Below are positions 10,201 to 19,532 of a stretch of 64,000 nt of DNA, piece by piece; position 1 is the first letter of the stretch, and each line of letters starts with the position of its first letter. The position numbers were made by a program, and so were the translations under genes. The notes below the pieces were generated by a model. The model was not told the DNA's origin, searched no databases, and worked only from the letters and a program-made list of their open reading frames with translations. The stretch comes from Hepsetus odoe (lineage: Eukaryota > Chordata > Actinopteri > Characiformes > Hepsetidae): NCBI GenBank assembly GCA_017165825.1, contig CM029366.1, positions 26,539,862 to 26,603,861 of the forward strand, in the 5' to 3' direction.

Positions 10201-12697
10201 CAAATGTACATTGGCCTTTCAAACTCAAACAAGACTGCTTTTAGCTTAAAGCCTTTGATAAAATCTCACCAACCTCACAACTTCTATACACAGACATCAG
10301 TGGTTGAAATGGTCTAAACTGCTTTACAAATAAAATCACTCTTTTTAATAATCACTTCATTTTCTTTAGCTATAATAAAACAACTTGTGGAACTCTGAGG
10401 GGACCCTTAAATTTGTGAAGATTTATCTCAACGGTCCAATTAACTTTTAGCAAGTAATCTAAAATAGTTACTTATCTGTTGCAATCAACAATTAATTTTA
10501 GCCTTTCCACAGACTATAGAACTTTCCTTGTTTGGCCATTTTTCTAAATTGTACTTTGTGTAGAAACTAGTGCTGTAAATACCATCAGAGGCAAGATGTT
10601 AATTGAAATAAAGATCCGGACATTTCAAGTCAAGATGAAGACTGTAGTAATTGAGTTTGAGTGAGCTGGAGCAAAAAAAAAAAAAAAAGATTTATTATAC
10701 ATAATAAATGTTGATAAATAATTTATTTTAAAAAGCTTGTCAACCTGTAGCACCAAATATGAATTTTTATGGTTGATCCCAATTCACGTTTCTCATCAGA
10801 GAAATCAGAGGGCTGATTTGTTTTTTCTCATCAGAGAAATCAGAGGGCTAATTTTTTACTGATAAACTTTATCCATTTTTTCCGGAAGATCACTCTGATT
10901 GTGCTAAATAACTACATTAAAACACATTTGCGCTAGAAAAAATGTGCCAGGAAAAAAATCTGCTGATTCCAAATGCAACCCTGCAAACCGATGAAAAGTG
11001 GAAGAGAATACATATAAGTGCAAGCATATATTTTAGCATGTAGTGAACTTGGCTGAAGAACAGGTGTCTCCTTAGCATAATATATATTTAAAGCATATTA
11101 GGCCAACACAGACTTGTTTTGTAAAAGAAACCTAACAGCACAGCAGGAAAGTAAAAGGTTTCCATTGTGTAGAGGTATAGAAGTGAGTGGCACTAAATAC
11201 CTTAACACTGTACACAGTCCTTTTATACTGCAGTGGTGTGTGAAGAGTCAGCCTCAATGTCTGCTCCATGGGAGCTGCTTCTGGTTTCATAAGCACTTTA
11301 TGTAGCCATAAAACCCCCCCAAAAAACTATACACTTAAATTGCATCAACTCCTGCCCACTCAAAGACAAGCCCAGACCTGAGGATTACAGCATGAGTTAA
11401 AATGCAAGCAGTACCCTTTTCAGATACTCATACTACCATACCACCGCTGTGTCTGTCAAAGCTTTGAGAATGGTCCATCTTAACAGTAAAGAGAAGAAGT
11501 ACAATACATATTCAGATTTTAATGTATAAACATGTTCCCACTGAAGTTGTCACCCCTTTATAAATGCAATGTTTTTTAAATGTCATTTTGAAAAACTGTG
11601 TTTTAATTTTTTATTGTTTTCTCATTCTAGACTCTCCAGCAGCAGATCCACAAGTCTCTTCACCTCTAAGCTCTCAAAGTGATGTTTTCCTTTCAGACAT
11701 GTTGCCATCTGATGCTTTAGCTTTTTCATTCTGTTCACCTGTCCAACCCTCCTTACCTTCCACCCTCTCCCCAGACCTGTCTGAGGTCAGGACTATCAGG
11801 ACTAAGATGAGCCTATCATCTCATCTTAAAGAAATCCACAAAGAGATGGACTCCAAACCTCAAGACCCTGCATCTCCTGACTCAAAAGCAAGGCATGTCA
11901 AGGGAGATCCACCTAAAGAGTACAGCGTAGACTTTTCAAATACAAGAAAAACAAGAGATAAAAAGCAAACTTCATCTCAAACCAAATATGATGCATCTCC
12001 CAGCTCTCCCAGCTCCAAGGAGTCCAGCAGGCACAGGAAGTCCAGCAAACATCAATTAAGGCACTCAAAGAGTCCCAGCAAGTCAAATCAAGAGGTACAT
12101 GAAGTGGATGTGATTGGAACGCAGAAACGCCTTGAAAGGAAGTCTCAAAAAAGTGAAAAGAAGAAGGATAGCAGTGAGATGGTTGAGAAGAACCATACAA
12201 GAGAACAGCTGAGAAAAGACAAGAGGAAGGATAAAGACAGGCAGAAAAGAGAACAAAAAGGACAAGGTGAAAATATGGAGAGAGGAGTGGGGTCAGAAGA
12301 GGAAGCTGAGCTGAAAAGCACTTTGAGAAGAAGAAAGCAGCCACAGGAGGAGGAAGAAGACACAGACACCAGCAAAACCAGAGAAAAGAAGAGTAGTGGC
12401 CATCACAAACATAAAGAAAAGAGAATCGAGCAGAGGAAAAATATAGAATTACAGAGTGATGTAAAGAGGGTAACTGAGGTGAACAAAATGGATAGGAAGA
12501 TGGATTATGCACAAGAAAAGCTAAGGGACGATCTGAATGAAAGCGAGGAGGATGCATCCGAGAGCACAACAGTGAGCTCAGAGTTCAGCATGTCAACACT
12601 CAGCATAAATGGGCAGACTGGTGCTGGGTTCTGGAAGGTCCCGAGCTCTGCACGCATCCTCACTCGTGAAGAAGTGATGCATGATTTTTACGGGTAG
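1173..12697 (+). CDS. magi3: magi3, C-terminal half (MAGUK scaffold with inverted domain order), long isoform
   Basis: Membrane-associated guanylate kinase, WW and PDZ domain protein 3 is a junctional scaffold that holds receptors and signalling proteins under the plasma membrane. Exons on the plus strand: 1173-1204, 1476-1635, 4699-4793, 4963-5155, 6068-6259, 6496-6681, 7001-7091, 7302-7407, 7512-7649, 9719-9857, 11631-12697. Joined, they give 798 residues with no stop and with matching phases at every junction. Three PDZ domains lie at residues about 70-155, 197-283 and 355-438. Each has a GFGF ligand loop (81-84, 208-211, 364-367) and a His at the start of helix B (132, 263, 415), which marks class I PDZ domains. 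A charged Lys/Glu/Ser-rich tail of about 350 residues follows. The GuK, WW and first PDZ exons lie left of the window. MAGI3 rather than MAGI1/2 is chosen from segments such as VIPHKIGRIIEGSP, GPPSGASSAKQSPAPQHR and GGNKVLLLLRPG, compared with remembered family sequences. Paralogue a or b cannot be decided. Confidence 0.92.
1476..1635 (+). CDS. magi3: magi3 exon, linker before the third-from-last PDZ
   Basis: A 160-nt exon with acceptor TTAACAG and donor GTAAGT, ending in phase 1. It encodes a Ser/Thr/His-rich low-complexity linker (includes SQALTQYSSTLPCSSP) typical of inter-PDZ linkers. There is no catalytic or domain signature. Confidence 0.75.
1749..2155. mobile_element. Fold-back nonautonomous DNA element (MITE-like)
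   Basis: The left arm at about 1838-1903 and the right arm at about 2025-2088 are inverted complements of about 60 bp (CACCAAATATTGATTxGATT type). The left edge, GTGCAAAAGTTTTAGGCAGG, resembles the terminal sequence of fish Tc1-type elements. No coding capacity. It is followed by a TA run at 2172-2197. Confidence 0.6.
2198..3590 (+). mobile_element. Tc1-like transposon, decayed
   Basis: Inverted terminal sequences: 2218-2243 (GAATGACACAAATATTAATT…) and its complement at 3561-3586. Between them are broken transposase fragments in different plus-strand frames. One, at about 2535-2700, reads as the DNA-binding half. Another, at about 2920-3070, includes IFSDESPLQLFG, the catalytic-core region of Tc1 proteins. 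Frameshifts and stops separate them, so it is inactive. It lies in a magi3 intron. Confidence 0.8.
2535..3430 (+). pseudogene. Tc1 transposase pseudogene
   Basis: Discontinuous transposase reading frames inside the element above: an N-terminal helix-turn-helix piece, a central piece with the first catalytic Asp context (FSDE), and a C-terminal piece near 3200-3420. Not translatable as one protein. Confidence 0.7.
4244..4456 (-). mobile_element. tRNA-derived SINE (family A), minus strand
   Basis: The minus strand begins GGGCAGTAGTGGCCTAGTGG (A-box-like), then a B-box-like GGGTTTGAATCCC, and a body with the AGCAGGGGGCAGC core in inverse orientation. It ends in the ACAATGACAAT tail. Same family at 15931, 23770, 34938, 41970, 48290 and 54016. 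Confidence 0.85.
4699..4793 (+). CDS. magi3: magi3 exon, first half of PDZ-a
   Basis: Encodes PQYKELDVFIKRD and then the GFGF carboxylate-binding loop, ending at GPEQP before a GTGAGT donor in phase 0. The start PQYKELDV is a hallmark of the equivalent MAGI PDZ. Confidence 0.93.
4963..5155 (+). CDS. magi3: magi3 exon, second half of PDZ-a
   Basis: Encodes VYIGAIIPNGAAEKDGRL, then the GDEL turn and KSHKQVLDLM (class I His at helix B), ending RRKVIYR in phase 1 before GTGAG. Confidence 0.94.
6068..6259 (+). CDS. magi3: magi3 exon, acidic linker and start of PDZ-b
   Basis: The acceptor is TGCACAG. A split codon (D) is followed by an acidic run (DEDDDD), a linker and SFDITLHRKDNEGFGFVIL. The only donor that joins in frame to VIPHKIGR in the next exon is GC (GCAAGT) at 6260-6261, so this intron is GC-AG. 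Confidence 0.92.
6339..6354. repeat. Poly-C tract in magi3 intron
   Basis: A homopolymer C run of about 16 within the GC-AG intron. Similar runs occur at 25250-25263, 28838-28849 and 45240-45260, and their lengths are sequencing-sensitive. Confidence 0.9.
6496..6681 (+). CDS. magi3: magi3 exon, body of PDZ-b
   Basis: Encodes VIPHKIGRIIEGSPTDRCG through LSHNDIVQLIKEAGNTVTLT, ending PED in phase 1 before GTGAGT. It completes the PDZ fold begun in the exon at 6068. Confidence 0.95.
7001..7091 (+). CDS. magi3: magi3 exon, linker after PDZ-b
   Basis: Encodes EYKGPPSGASSAKQSPAPQH and a short polar continuation, ending in phase 2 before a GTACCA donor (weak consensus). The linker closely resembles the human MAGI3 segment at the same place. 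Confidence 0.9.
7302..7407 (+). CDS. magi3: magi3 exon, linker before PDZ-c, with GC donor
   Basis: Encodes YNLDMDDIRDELAWAEYK and ends TGSKQ. The frame continues into GCILVELERG only if the donor is GC (GCAAGT) at 7408-7409. No usable GT lies nearby. This is the second GC-AG intron of the gene. Confidence 0.8.
7512..7649 (+). CDS. magi3: magi3 exon, first half of PDZ-c
   Basis: Exactly 46 codons, phase 0 at both ends. Encodes GCILVELERGSRGFGFSLRG through YILRLAEDGPALLDGRIQ, the strongly conserved start of the final MAGI PDZ. Confidence 0.96.
8355..9091. repeat. Direct repeat, copy 1 (magi3 intron)
   Basis: A segment of about 740 bp that recurs at 10704-11481 in the same orientation. The first 300 bp differ by indels and substitutions. 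From about 8663 to 9091 I see no difference from 11053-11481, a constant offset of 2390. Both copies end at the same base. A matching 63-codon open frame in each copy is a by-product. Confidence 0.95.
9719..9857 (+). CDS. magi3: magi3 exon, second half of PDZ-c
   Basis: Encodes VGDQIVEINGEPTQGISH and GGNKVLLLLRPG. His415 of the window protein begins helix B. Ends in phase 1 at SDN before GTGAG. It is shared by both C-terminal isoforms, because two different downstream exons accept phase 1. Confidence 0.96.
10044..10096 (+). CDS. magi3: magi3 alternative terminal exon (short isoform)
   Basis: After a pyrimidine tract and TCTCTAG acceptor, a 53-nt coding stretch joins in phase 1 and encodes SVSSSAVCYYPQEHHH, then TAA. 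The human short MAGI3 isoform also ends in a short peptide of this type (…EQH, from memory). With this exon the window encodes 460 residues and lacks the basic tail. Possible poly(A) signals AATAAA lie near 10329 and 10607. Confidence 0.72.
10704..11481. repeat. Direct repeat, copy 2 (magi3 intron)
   Basis: Second copy of the segment at 8355-9091, same orientation. It carries a small internal duplication near 10794-10845 (TCATCAGAGAAATCAGAGGG twice). With copy 1 it brackets the last PDZ exon and the short-isoform terminal exon. Confidence 0.95.
11631..12697 (+). CDS. magi3: magi3 last coding exon, long charged tail
   Basis: The acceptor is TCATTCTAG, joined in phase 1, and the frame is open for 354 codons to TAG at 12695. 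The protein is Ser-rich at first, then heavily Lys/Arg/Glu (about residues 520-720 of the window protein). It ends in a more ordered stretch, GFWKVPSSARILTREEVM, with C-terminus HDFYG. Long MAGI isoforms carry comparable basic tails, which are thought to affect nuclear or cytoskeletal targeting. Minus-strand open frames here are antisense shadows of the biased codons. Confidence 0.9.
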
Positions 12698-14790
12698 CTA
12701 AAGCATGCATTTCGTTCCCTGGGCATCATGCATATAACCATATCCTCATCGGAGTTGCTCCCCTCTCTGTCTTGCTTTTACAAGAGAACAAACATGATCG
12801 GACCCCAGAATTTTCACATGCACATATGGCTTAGTGTACTGTTTCTGTGGCCTCATATAGTTTATTACTGCTGATTTTGTCACAGGATGGGTGGAAGCAT
12901 TGAAATGGTCTTGCTGCTATTACACAATCCACACTGAGAACACTGTTTACTGTGGAGAGTCTGTAGCAGTGTATTGTAACTTTTTGATCAAGGGACCAAA
13001 AGAAAAAGGGACTCCGTTCTACACGCATTGCCTCACATATGTCTCCTCATTCTGTGCCAATTTGCAAACATTTTTTTTGTAGATTCTCTGCTGACCATCA
13101 CAATGCACTTCATCAATATGCAATGAAAGGGACTCTCACTCCCTAGCAGTCGCCAAAAGAGCAGACAAGAGTTTTGAAATTTTATACATGTCCTACAGTC
13201 ATTTTGCCTTGACCCCAAAGAGTGTCCTATAAATGCATGCAAAAAAGAAGAAAAAAAAAAACAAAAAACATCCCTCCAGTTGCTTTGTCGCATGCCTTTT
13301 TAAATGCCGGTCAAGGATGTCTTTTCAACCAGACTCTAACAGTCAACAAAGAACTATACTTCGAGGCTCAAGGCTGACTGGCATCTGCAGCAACTAGGTT
13401 TACCAAGAACGTTTCTAGACTGTTCTCTGACTTTAACATGCCCGTATCCTTGATCTTAAAATCAATGTTATTGCAAAAGACCAGAAACTTGTGCTTTATT
13501 ATCTTCTTTGCCATTTGTATGAAACCCGTGTAACTTATTGAAATATGTATATGAGCCTAGAGACATGTAGCCATATTGAATCATTGAATACGACATGTAG
13601 ATTTCCAGAGTACATAGTAAGCACGGTGGTAGTTTTACTTTGTAGCAGCAACTTTTGACTCATCACCAGAACTAATGGTACAGGCAGGAGTTTTTGTAAA
13701 TGTGGTGTGATCTTGGACATTTCATTTTCTTTCACTTTTTCCAGATGTTTCCAGTGCACATGCAGGCAATGTAAGCAATCAAGCACTTGGGTTGATGGGA
13801 GAGTAAAATAGTTTTCACTGAAAGTTAGAGGACTTTGTAAATAATAAAAGATTCTGTGCGGTTACTTGTCGGTCTATGGTTAGAAAGAAGTTTAGTTTCT
13901 CTTCAGAACAGGAATATAGCAGGTACCGTGTCCACCACATCAGATGTTTTAATTATTTCATAAATGATCCATTGTTGCTTATGAGAAAATGTTTGTGTAG
14001 CACCATTAAGGGCTGATTTCAAAGGTGGTCATTGTAGTAACTTTGATAGATTTACTGGTAATGTAGCTAAAATGAAATTTTTGACACGCTCTATCAATAC
14101 CAAAGGACTGGCAGCCATCTAGTGTGTTGTACTGTGTATGTGTCTTGTAATTCACCTCAGGGTATGAACTGATATTCTGTAGTTGATGGTCATGTGTGTT
14201 AGCTTTGACATATTGAAGTCATTCGGTGCCATGGCATTGCTGCTCTCTTCTTGAGCAAATAATGAATCGTCTAGCTCATTTAGAAAGCACCCATTTTCTT
14301 TATTCATTTATCTGTTATAAATAATACCGGGTCACGTTGGGCACTACTTCGGTCAGGGACATCCAACAGAGTTTTAGTTAATTGTTTTAAAAATGGACAC
14401 AATGTTAAAAAAAAATTTAAAAAGTTTTTTAAAAAAGGCCGTAATATTTTCAGCACAAAGTAATCAGCAATGTTGAAGCCACTGTCATTATTGTTGCAGA
14501 AAGAAATGGTGTAATTTTGCATCATTTCATCAAAGATGGTGAAATCCTAATGGTTTGTATGGTCTGTATCATGTGGTCCAAGATGTAAATGATTAAATAT
14601 TGTACAGCACCTTTATAAATATGTCGCCGAGTGCTCTCTCCGAAGAACAAATAGAGATCTGTAAATTCGCTCCATTATTTTTGTATTTAATTATTTAAAA
14701 GAAAAGATTTAAAGTGGATCAAAAGCTAAGATAACCCTGTCCTGGTGTTCGATTCATGCACTGTAAAATAAAGGTTTATGGGGAAAAAAG
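12698..14790 (+). other. magi3: magi3 3'UTR (predicted)
   Basis: Noncoding sequence after the stop, with AATAAA at 13843-13848 and a better-placed AATAAA at 14767-14772 just before a T-rich stretch. Cleavage is therefore predicted near 14790. No repeat insertion interrupts it, which fits a retained UTR. Confidence 0.65.
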
Positions 14791-15147
14791 TTACTATTTC
14801 TTTGAGTTTTTTTTTTTTGTGTATCACATATTAATTTTTTCAGGTTTAATGCAAACATAACATTGTTGTTAATGTGATGTAATGCATCAGGGCTTCATAG
14901 ATAACATTTTTGCCCAGGATCTTTCTAACTGTGGTTCATGGACACGTTCATGTTCTGGGCTCTTATCTGAATTCTTGGCTAAGTGTTCTATGTGGTGTTC
15001 GAGTAATTTTTCTAGACCAGCCACTATCTAGGCAGACAGATCACTGGAATGTTTTCTCCTTATGGAGGAGAGAGATAGCACCTTGTTTTTGACCACCCAG
15101 TTATTCAACTATATTGGACAGAAAGTTTTAAAGTAAATTAAGGTAAA

Positions 15148-15412
15148 TGAGTGGTGCGGTGGTGTAGTGGGTAGTGCTGTCACCTCACAGCAAGAAGATC
15201 TTGGGTATGATTCCCAGGTGGGAAGGTTTGAATTCTCTGTGTGGAGTTCGCCTGTACTCCCCATGTCTTTGTGGGTTTCCTTCTGGAGCTTGGATTTCCT
15301 TCTGCTGTCCAAAGGCATACACTTTGCATGTCCAGATCTGGGATGGGCTCCAGCGCTGCCTGCTACCCTAATCAGGACAAGTGGCTATGAAAGTGAGTGA
15401 GTGAGTTAATGA
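15148..15412 (+). mobile_element. tRNA-derived SINE, family B
   Basis: Starts GTGGTGCGGTGGTGTAGTGG (A-box-like) with a degraded B box (GGGTATGATTCCCAGG). The 3' part, CTCCCCATGTCTTTGTGGG, is common to many vertebrate SINE bodies. It ends in a GAGT run. Confidence 0.7.
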
Positions 15413-15843
15413 TGCTTAATATTTGGTTACATATTTGACCTGGCCAGTCCAAAATTTTCCACTTTTTCTCCTGATGTAGACCTTTACTAACTTGGCAGTT
15501 TTTTTTAGGATTTCTGTAATTTGGTTCTGTAGACTTCAGAATTCACCAAAAAATAAATCATTAAAAAGGATGACTGTCATTTTTGGGCTATTTTTTTTAC
15601 TGCTTTCATAATTTGTTAACATCTGTTGTTTTCTTTAATTGATTGGTTCAGTGTCTATAACTCAGGACACCAACGGTTTCAAATGATTCCAAATAGTTGT
15701 GCTGGGTGTATTCAGTCTTTGTGAAATGCTTCTAATGGGATAATGTCCATCCTACATTCAATATTCTATTAAATTCAGCATATGTAGATAAAATTCAGGT
15801 AATTAAAAGTGAAAATCTGATGTCATGAAGGTGAATGCTACAA

Positions 15844-15914
15844 GCATTGGTGGATCAGTGGTAGAATTCTTGCTTACCGCACAGGAAACCCGGGTCCAAT
15901 TTCTGGCCAATGCA
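15844..15914 (+). pseudogene. tRNA-Gly-like pseudogene
   Basis: 71 bp that align end to end with tRNA-Gly. The acceptor stem is paired (GCATTGG / CCAATGC) and the D arm is intact (GGATCAGTGGTAGAATTCT). The anticodon position reads ACC, the anticodon stem is weakened and the T loop is mutated (GGTCCAATT). There is no TTTT terminator immediately downstream. It is followed within 20 bp by a family A SINE. Probably not functional. Confidence 0.7.
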
Positions 15915-15930
15915 GTGATTCAGCATTCGG

Positions 15931-16182
15931 GGTCAGTAGTGGCCTAGTGGTTAGTGACTTGGCCCCTAGATTGGAAGGTCATGGGTTTGAATCCCTTGGC
16001 AGTAGGTTGCCCTGAGGTACCTTTGAGCAAGGTACCGTCCCTGTGACTGCTCCCTGGGAGCTTTCAACAGCTGCCCCCTGCTGCATGTGTTTGTGTATGG
16101 GTGAAATGCAGTAGTGTAATTTTTTTGTGGTTAACTGTGTGTTGTGCTGCATACTCACAATGACGAATGGTCACTTTCACTT
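15931..16182 (+). mobile_element. tRNA-derived SINE (family A)
   Basis: Head GTAGTGGCCTAGTGGTTAG, B-box-like GGGTTTGAATCCC, GCCCTGAGGTACC body, CTGCCCCCTGCTGCA core, and a tail ending in ACAATGACGAATGGTCAC. Confidence 0.88.
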
Positions 16183-19100
16183 TCTTTTGTTCCAGTACTT
16201 TTGGGACTGAATTAAGTCCCTCTTAAGAGACTGAGAAAAGCCATCTTCCATTAGTCCTCTACCCTAAAGTATTCAAGTCTATTTTGTATTTAATCAATGC
16301 TGGTATAAATGAACATTCAAATTGTATATGTTTATCAAAACATTTTCACTACATTTGTTCAGTGTTTGACCTTGGTGTTCTCGGACATGCACAAAACATT
16401 TCAGTATGACTTTTGGACATTTAGACTCCACACATGTCTCCAAATCTAAGGTAGATGAACAACTGTGTAAAGCTGAATTTTCCCTGAGCCATTCTTTTAA
16501 CCACATTTAAAGTATAGAAGTAAACATGACTCAGAAACAAACCACATATTCAGTACTATGACGTACCTCTGAGAGAAAGACTACAACAACTAGGGTCTCT
16601 GAGTTATCATAGCAGATTGATCCACCTCTGTCAGACCTACAGCAAAGGTTTTTTTATTTTTTTTATTTTTTTTTAATGTTCAACCAGTGATTCATGCTAG
16701 AACATTACTCGCTGCTCGCCAGTCTCCCCTGCCAACGCTGGACACAAAGGAAAGGAATTTTGGTGCAGAAACACTCTCCTCCTTGTACAACACTTAAACT
16801 CAACTCTGGTAACATTTAGTCCAGGTCCTGTGGTCTCACTTGAATTGTGAATGCAAATCAAATGATAATTAGATAATCAGTGTGTGTATTTTCATCTTGT
16901 TAATTGCATCTCCGCTTTTCATTATCCCATCTTTACAATATTGTAATTGAAAAAATAATAACTTGCTTCAGGGCTCACACACACACACACAGACTCACAT
17001 TTCCTTTCATATTCCTTGTTCTTCCTTGAAAAAATACAACGCCAGAAGATTCAAGTAATGTGTGACTAATTAAATTCATTAAGAAGAGGGCAGTATGGTC
17101 ATGAACTGTAACCATGACAGTGACAACATCTAGACAGTAACATCCAGCAGAGGTTTAGAAAGCTGTAACAGTAGTTCTGTAGATAGACATCCGTCCCTGG
17201 GCACACAGTGTCTGCTAACACATGAATTGTAAGGAATAAAAGACCATATTAGGCTTGATTGCGGGCAAGCTGTCCAGTTGTATCTGTATAATTGTGCTGA
17301 TTTATGAGGAATCCTGCAAGGCTCAGCTGACCTGATGCCATCCATTATGCAACATTCACTTAGGAAACAATAAACAGACAAAAGAGGTTCTGATGTACAG
17401 AAGCGCTGAATAGTCTGGAGACACCAGTTCAAAGTAAGGTTTTTTTTTCCTGTTTTGTACTTTTCCAAACATTTTAGATTGAGAAGGAGGACATTTGTTA
17501 AACTAAGCTCTTTCTATCCCAATGCAGCTTTGCCCACTCTGCAGAGCCGCCAGAAAATGAAAATTTTATTATTATTTTTGTTTCTTTTTGTACTTTTCCT
17601 TTCTGGTGGTCACAAGAAAGTGAAAGTGAAAAAGAAAGAGAGAGTTCTGCTTTTCTTTCTTATATTTTTTAGTTTGGACATGAAAACCTTAAACCTACTT
17701 TATGGTGGTGCTGTGTGTGGGGGGAAAAATAGCATATCAACTGATCAAAACAATAACATGTTGATTTTACCGGAAAATAAAAGTGAAATAAAGTCAAAGT
17801 TATATAAGTGAAAAAGGTATACATGTTAATGAACTCTAAACTGACACCTGGCAATTCATCTGCAAATGTCTGCATTTTTTAAACTTTAAATGTACTTTTA
17901 TTTTAAGTGTAACTTTTCACATTCATATTTACCATTTTTTAAATATGCAATAAATCAGTAGTTGGGCATTAAATGTGTAAATTTTTTGCTTAAACAAAAA
18001 ATAAACTATACAAAATAAAAAAAAACTTAACAAATTTATAATGTATAAAGTTCTGTGGATGATAAATAGTTCTGTAAGTATATTCATGGTCAGTAAATAA
18101 CAAGAATTATCTTCTATACCTCCAGGGGTCATCAGTGAGTGCATAAATAGACCCCACTCCCTCTATATGAAATTCATTTGGAGGAAATTCTGACCTAGTT
18201 GAGCAAAAGCAGCTTGCTAGTATAACCTATGAGTTTTAGAAACTGAGCTTAATCTTAGTGTTTTTATTTGTTTGTGGCTTGCCTGCTTACAGGTCACTCC
18301 CAGGCTTCGTACTTGTTACCAAGGGAGCAGTGCACTGTGCACTCACCCTTTATCTCTCACCCAGGAGCAAAAAAAACTGGGTGGGGTATTTTTTCTCAAA
18401 AGATAAGACTAGCCCACAGGCTGTGATATGAACAAGCTGTTTGGTGTTCTGGACAGGAGAACGAGAATGAGTTGCTTTTATAAGTTTGTGAACAAGAGGT
18501 CAAAGCTGAACCTGTCTGCTGCCTCAAATAGTATCGAGTGTGAGACATCAGTGAAACCGAATGACCCTGATGTAGGGTGGGGATCGCTGACTTAGGAGCA
18601 GCTAATGAGTGAACTCCTAGGAACTCTTTAAATATGACGTCACTTGCTCCATAAACATCTCTTGCGCTGAGGCATGGCCAAGGCAGTGGTGTAACACAAT
18701 TCTGAGTATTTAGTCATGAGAGATGAATTCTGTGTGAGTCCTTTTTCATTTTCTTTTCAATTGCTGTGTCTCATAATATTTACTATAGTGACAGAAACCA
18801 CATAATCAAGAACATGAGGAAATGCTAAGGCTGGAACTATTAAAACAGCTTAGTGCACACCCTGTCTTGGCAACATAACATCAAATTCAGTGCTGTGCGT
18901 ATGATATTATTTATTATTTTTCACTTCCTCTATTCTAGTTTATTCATAACACTAAGAAGTTGTTTCGGATTTAAATTAAATGCAAAATAAAAAAGGACCA
19001 GCTGAGTCAACAAGAGGTTTCAAATGATCTTGTGTTTAAAATCCTAACAAAACTTCAGCCATATCACTCATGTGAAAAAGTAAATGGACCTAAATGTTAT

Positions 19101-19283
19101 GCTTGATTTTGACCAATTATTTTTTACAAAATGTTTTAAGTCTGTTGAAGGGGAGGGGGGATGGGGGTTCAGGTGAGGACTTGGACTAGATCATTCAAAA
19201 AATGTACTTTGATGTTTCTTGGTTAATTGTCTCAGTCTCTCAGTGGTGGACTTGCTCTTATGCTTGGTATTGTTCTGCTGCGG

Positions 19284-19532
19284 TAGGGGCAGCGGTGGCC
19301 TAGTGGTTAGGGTGTCGGCCACATGATCGGTGGATCGGGGGTTCGAACCCCTTCCCAATAGGTTGCCCTGAGGTACTCTTGAGCAAGGTGCCGTCCCCGT
19401 CCCACTCCTCCCTGCGATGGGCTGGCGACCTGTCCAGGGTGCGTCCCCCGTCCTCGCCCTGTGTGCGCTGGGTTGGACGCCAGCACCCCCCCGCGACCCT
19501 GTTTGGGACAAGCGGCAGATAATGGATGGATG
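19284..19532 (+). mobile_element. Chimeric SINE: family A head with LINE-type 3' tail
   Basis: The first half matches family A (GGGGCAGCGGTGGCCTAGTG, GGGTTCGAACCCC, GAGCAAGGTGCCGTCC). From about 19398 it changes to GATGGGCTGGCGACCTGTCC … ATAATGGATGGATG, a 3' end I know from fish LINE-mobilised repeats. So two families share the head but differ in the tail. Confidence 0.8.

Noticed and set aside
11913..12569. 218-codon minus-strand open frame
   Set aside because: Antisense to the Lys/Glu-rich last magi3 exon. Its Phe/Leu/Ser-rich product is the mirror of AAG/GAA codons.
17455..17811. 118-codon plus-strand frame
   Set aside because: Low-complexity Phe/Leu/Lys product from T- and A-rich DNA. 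No domain.
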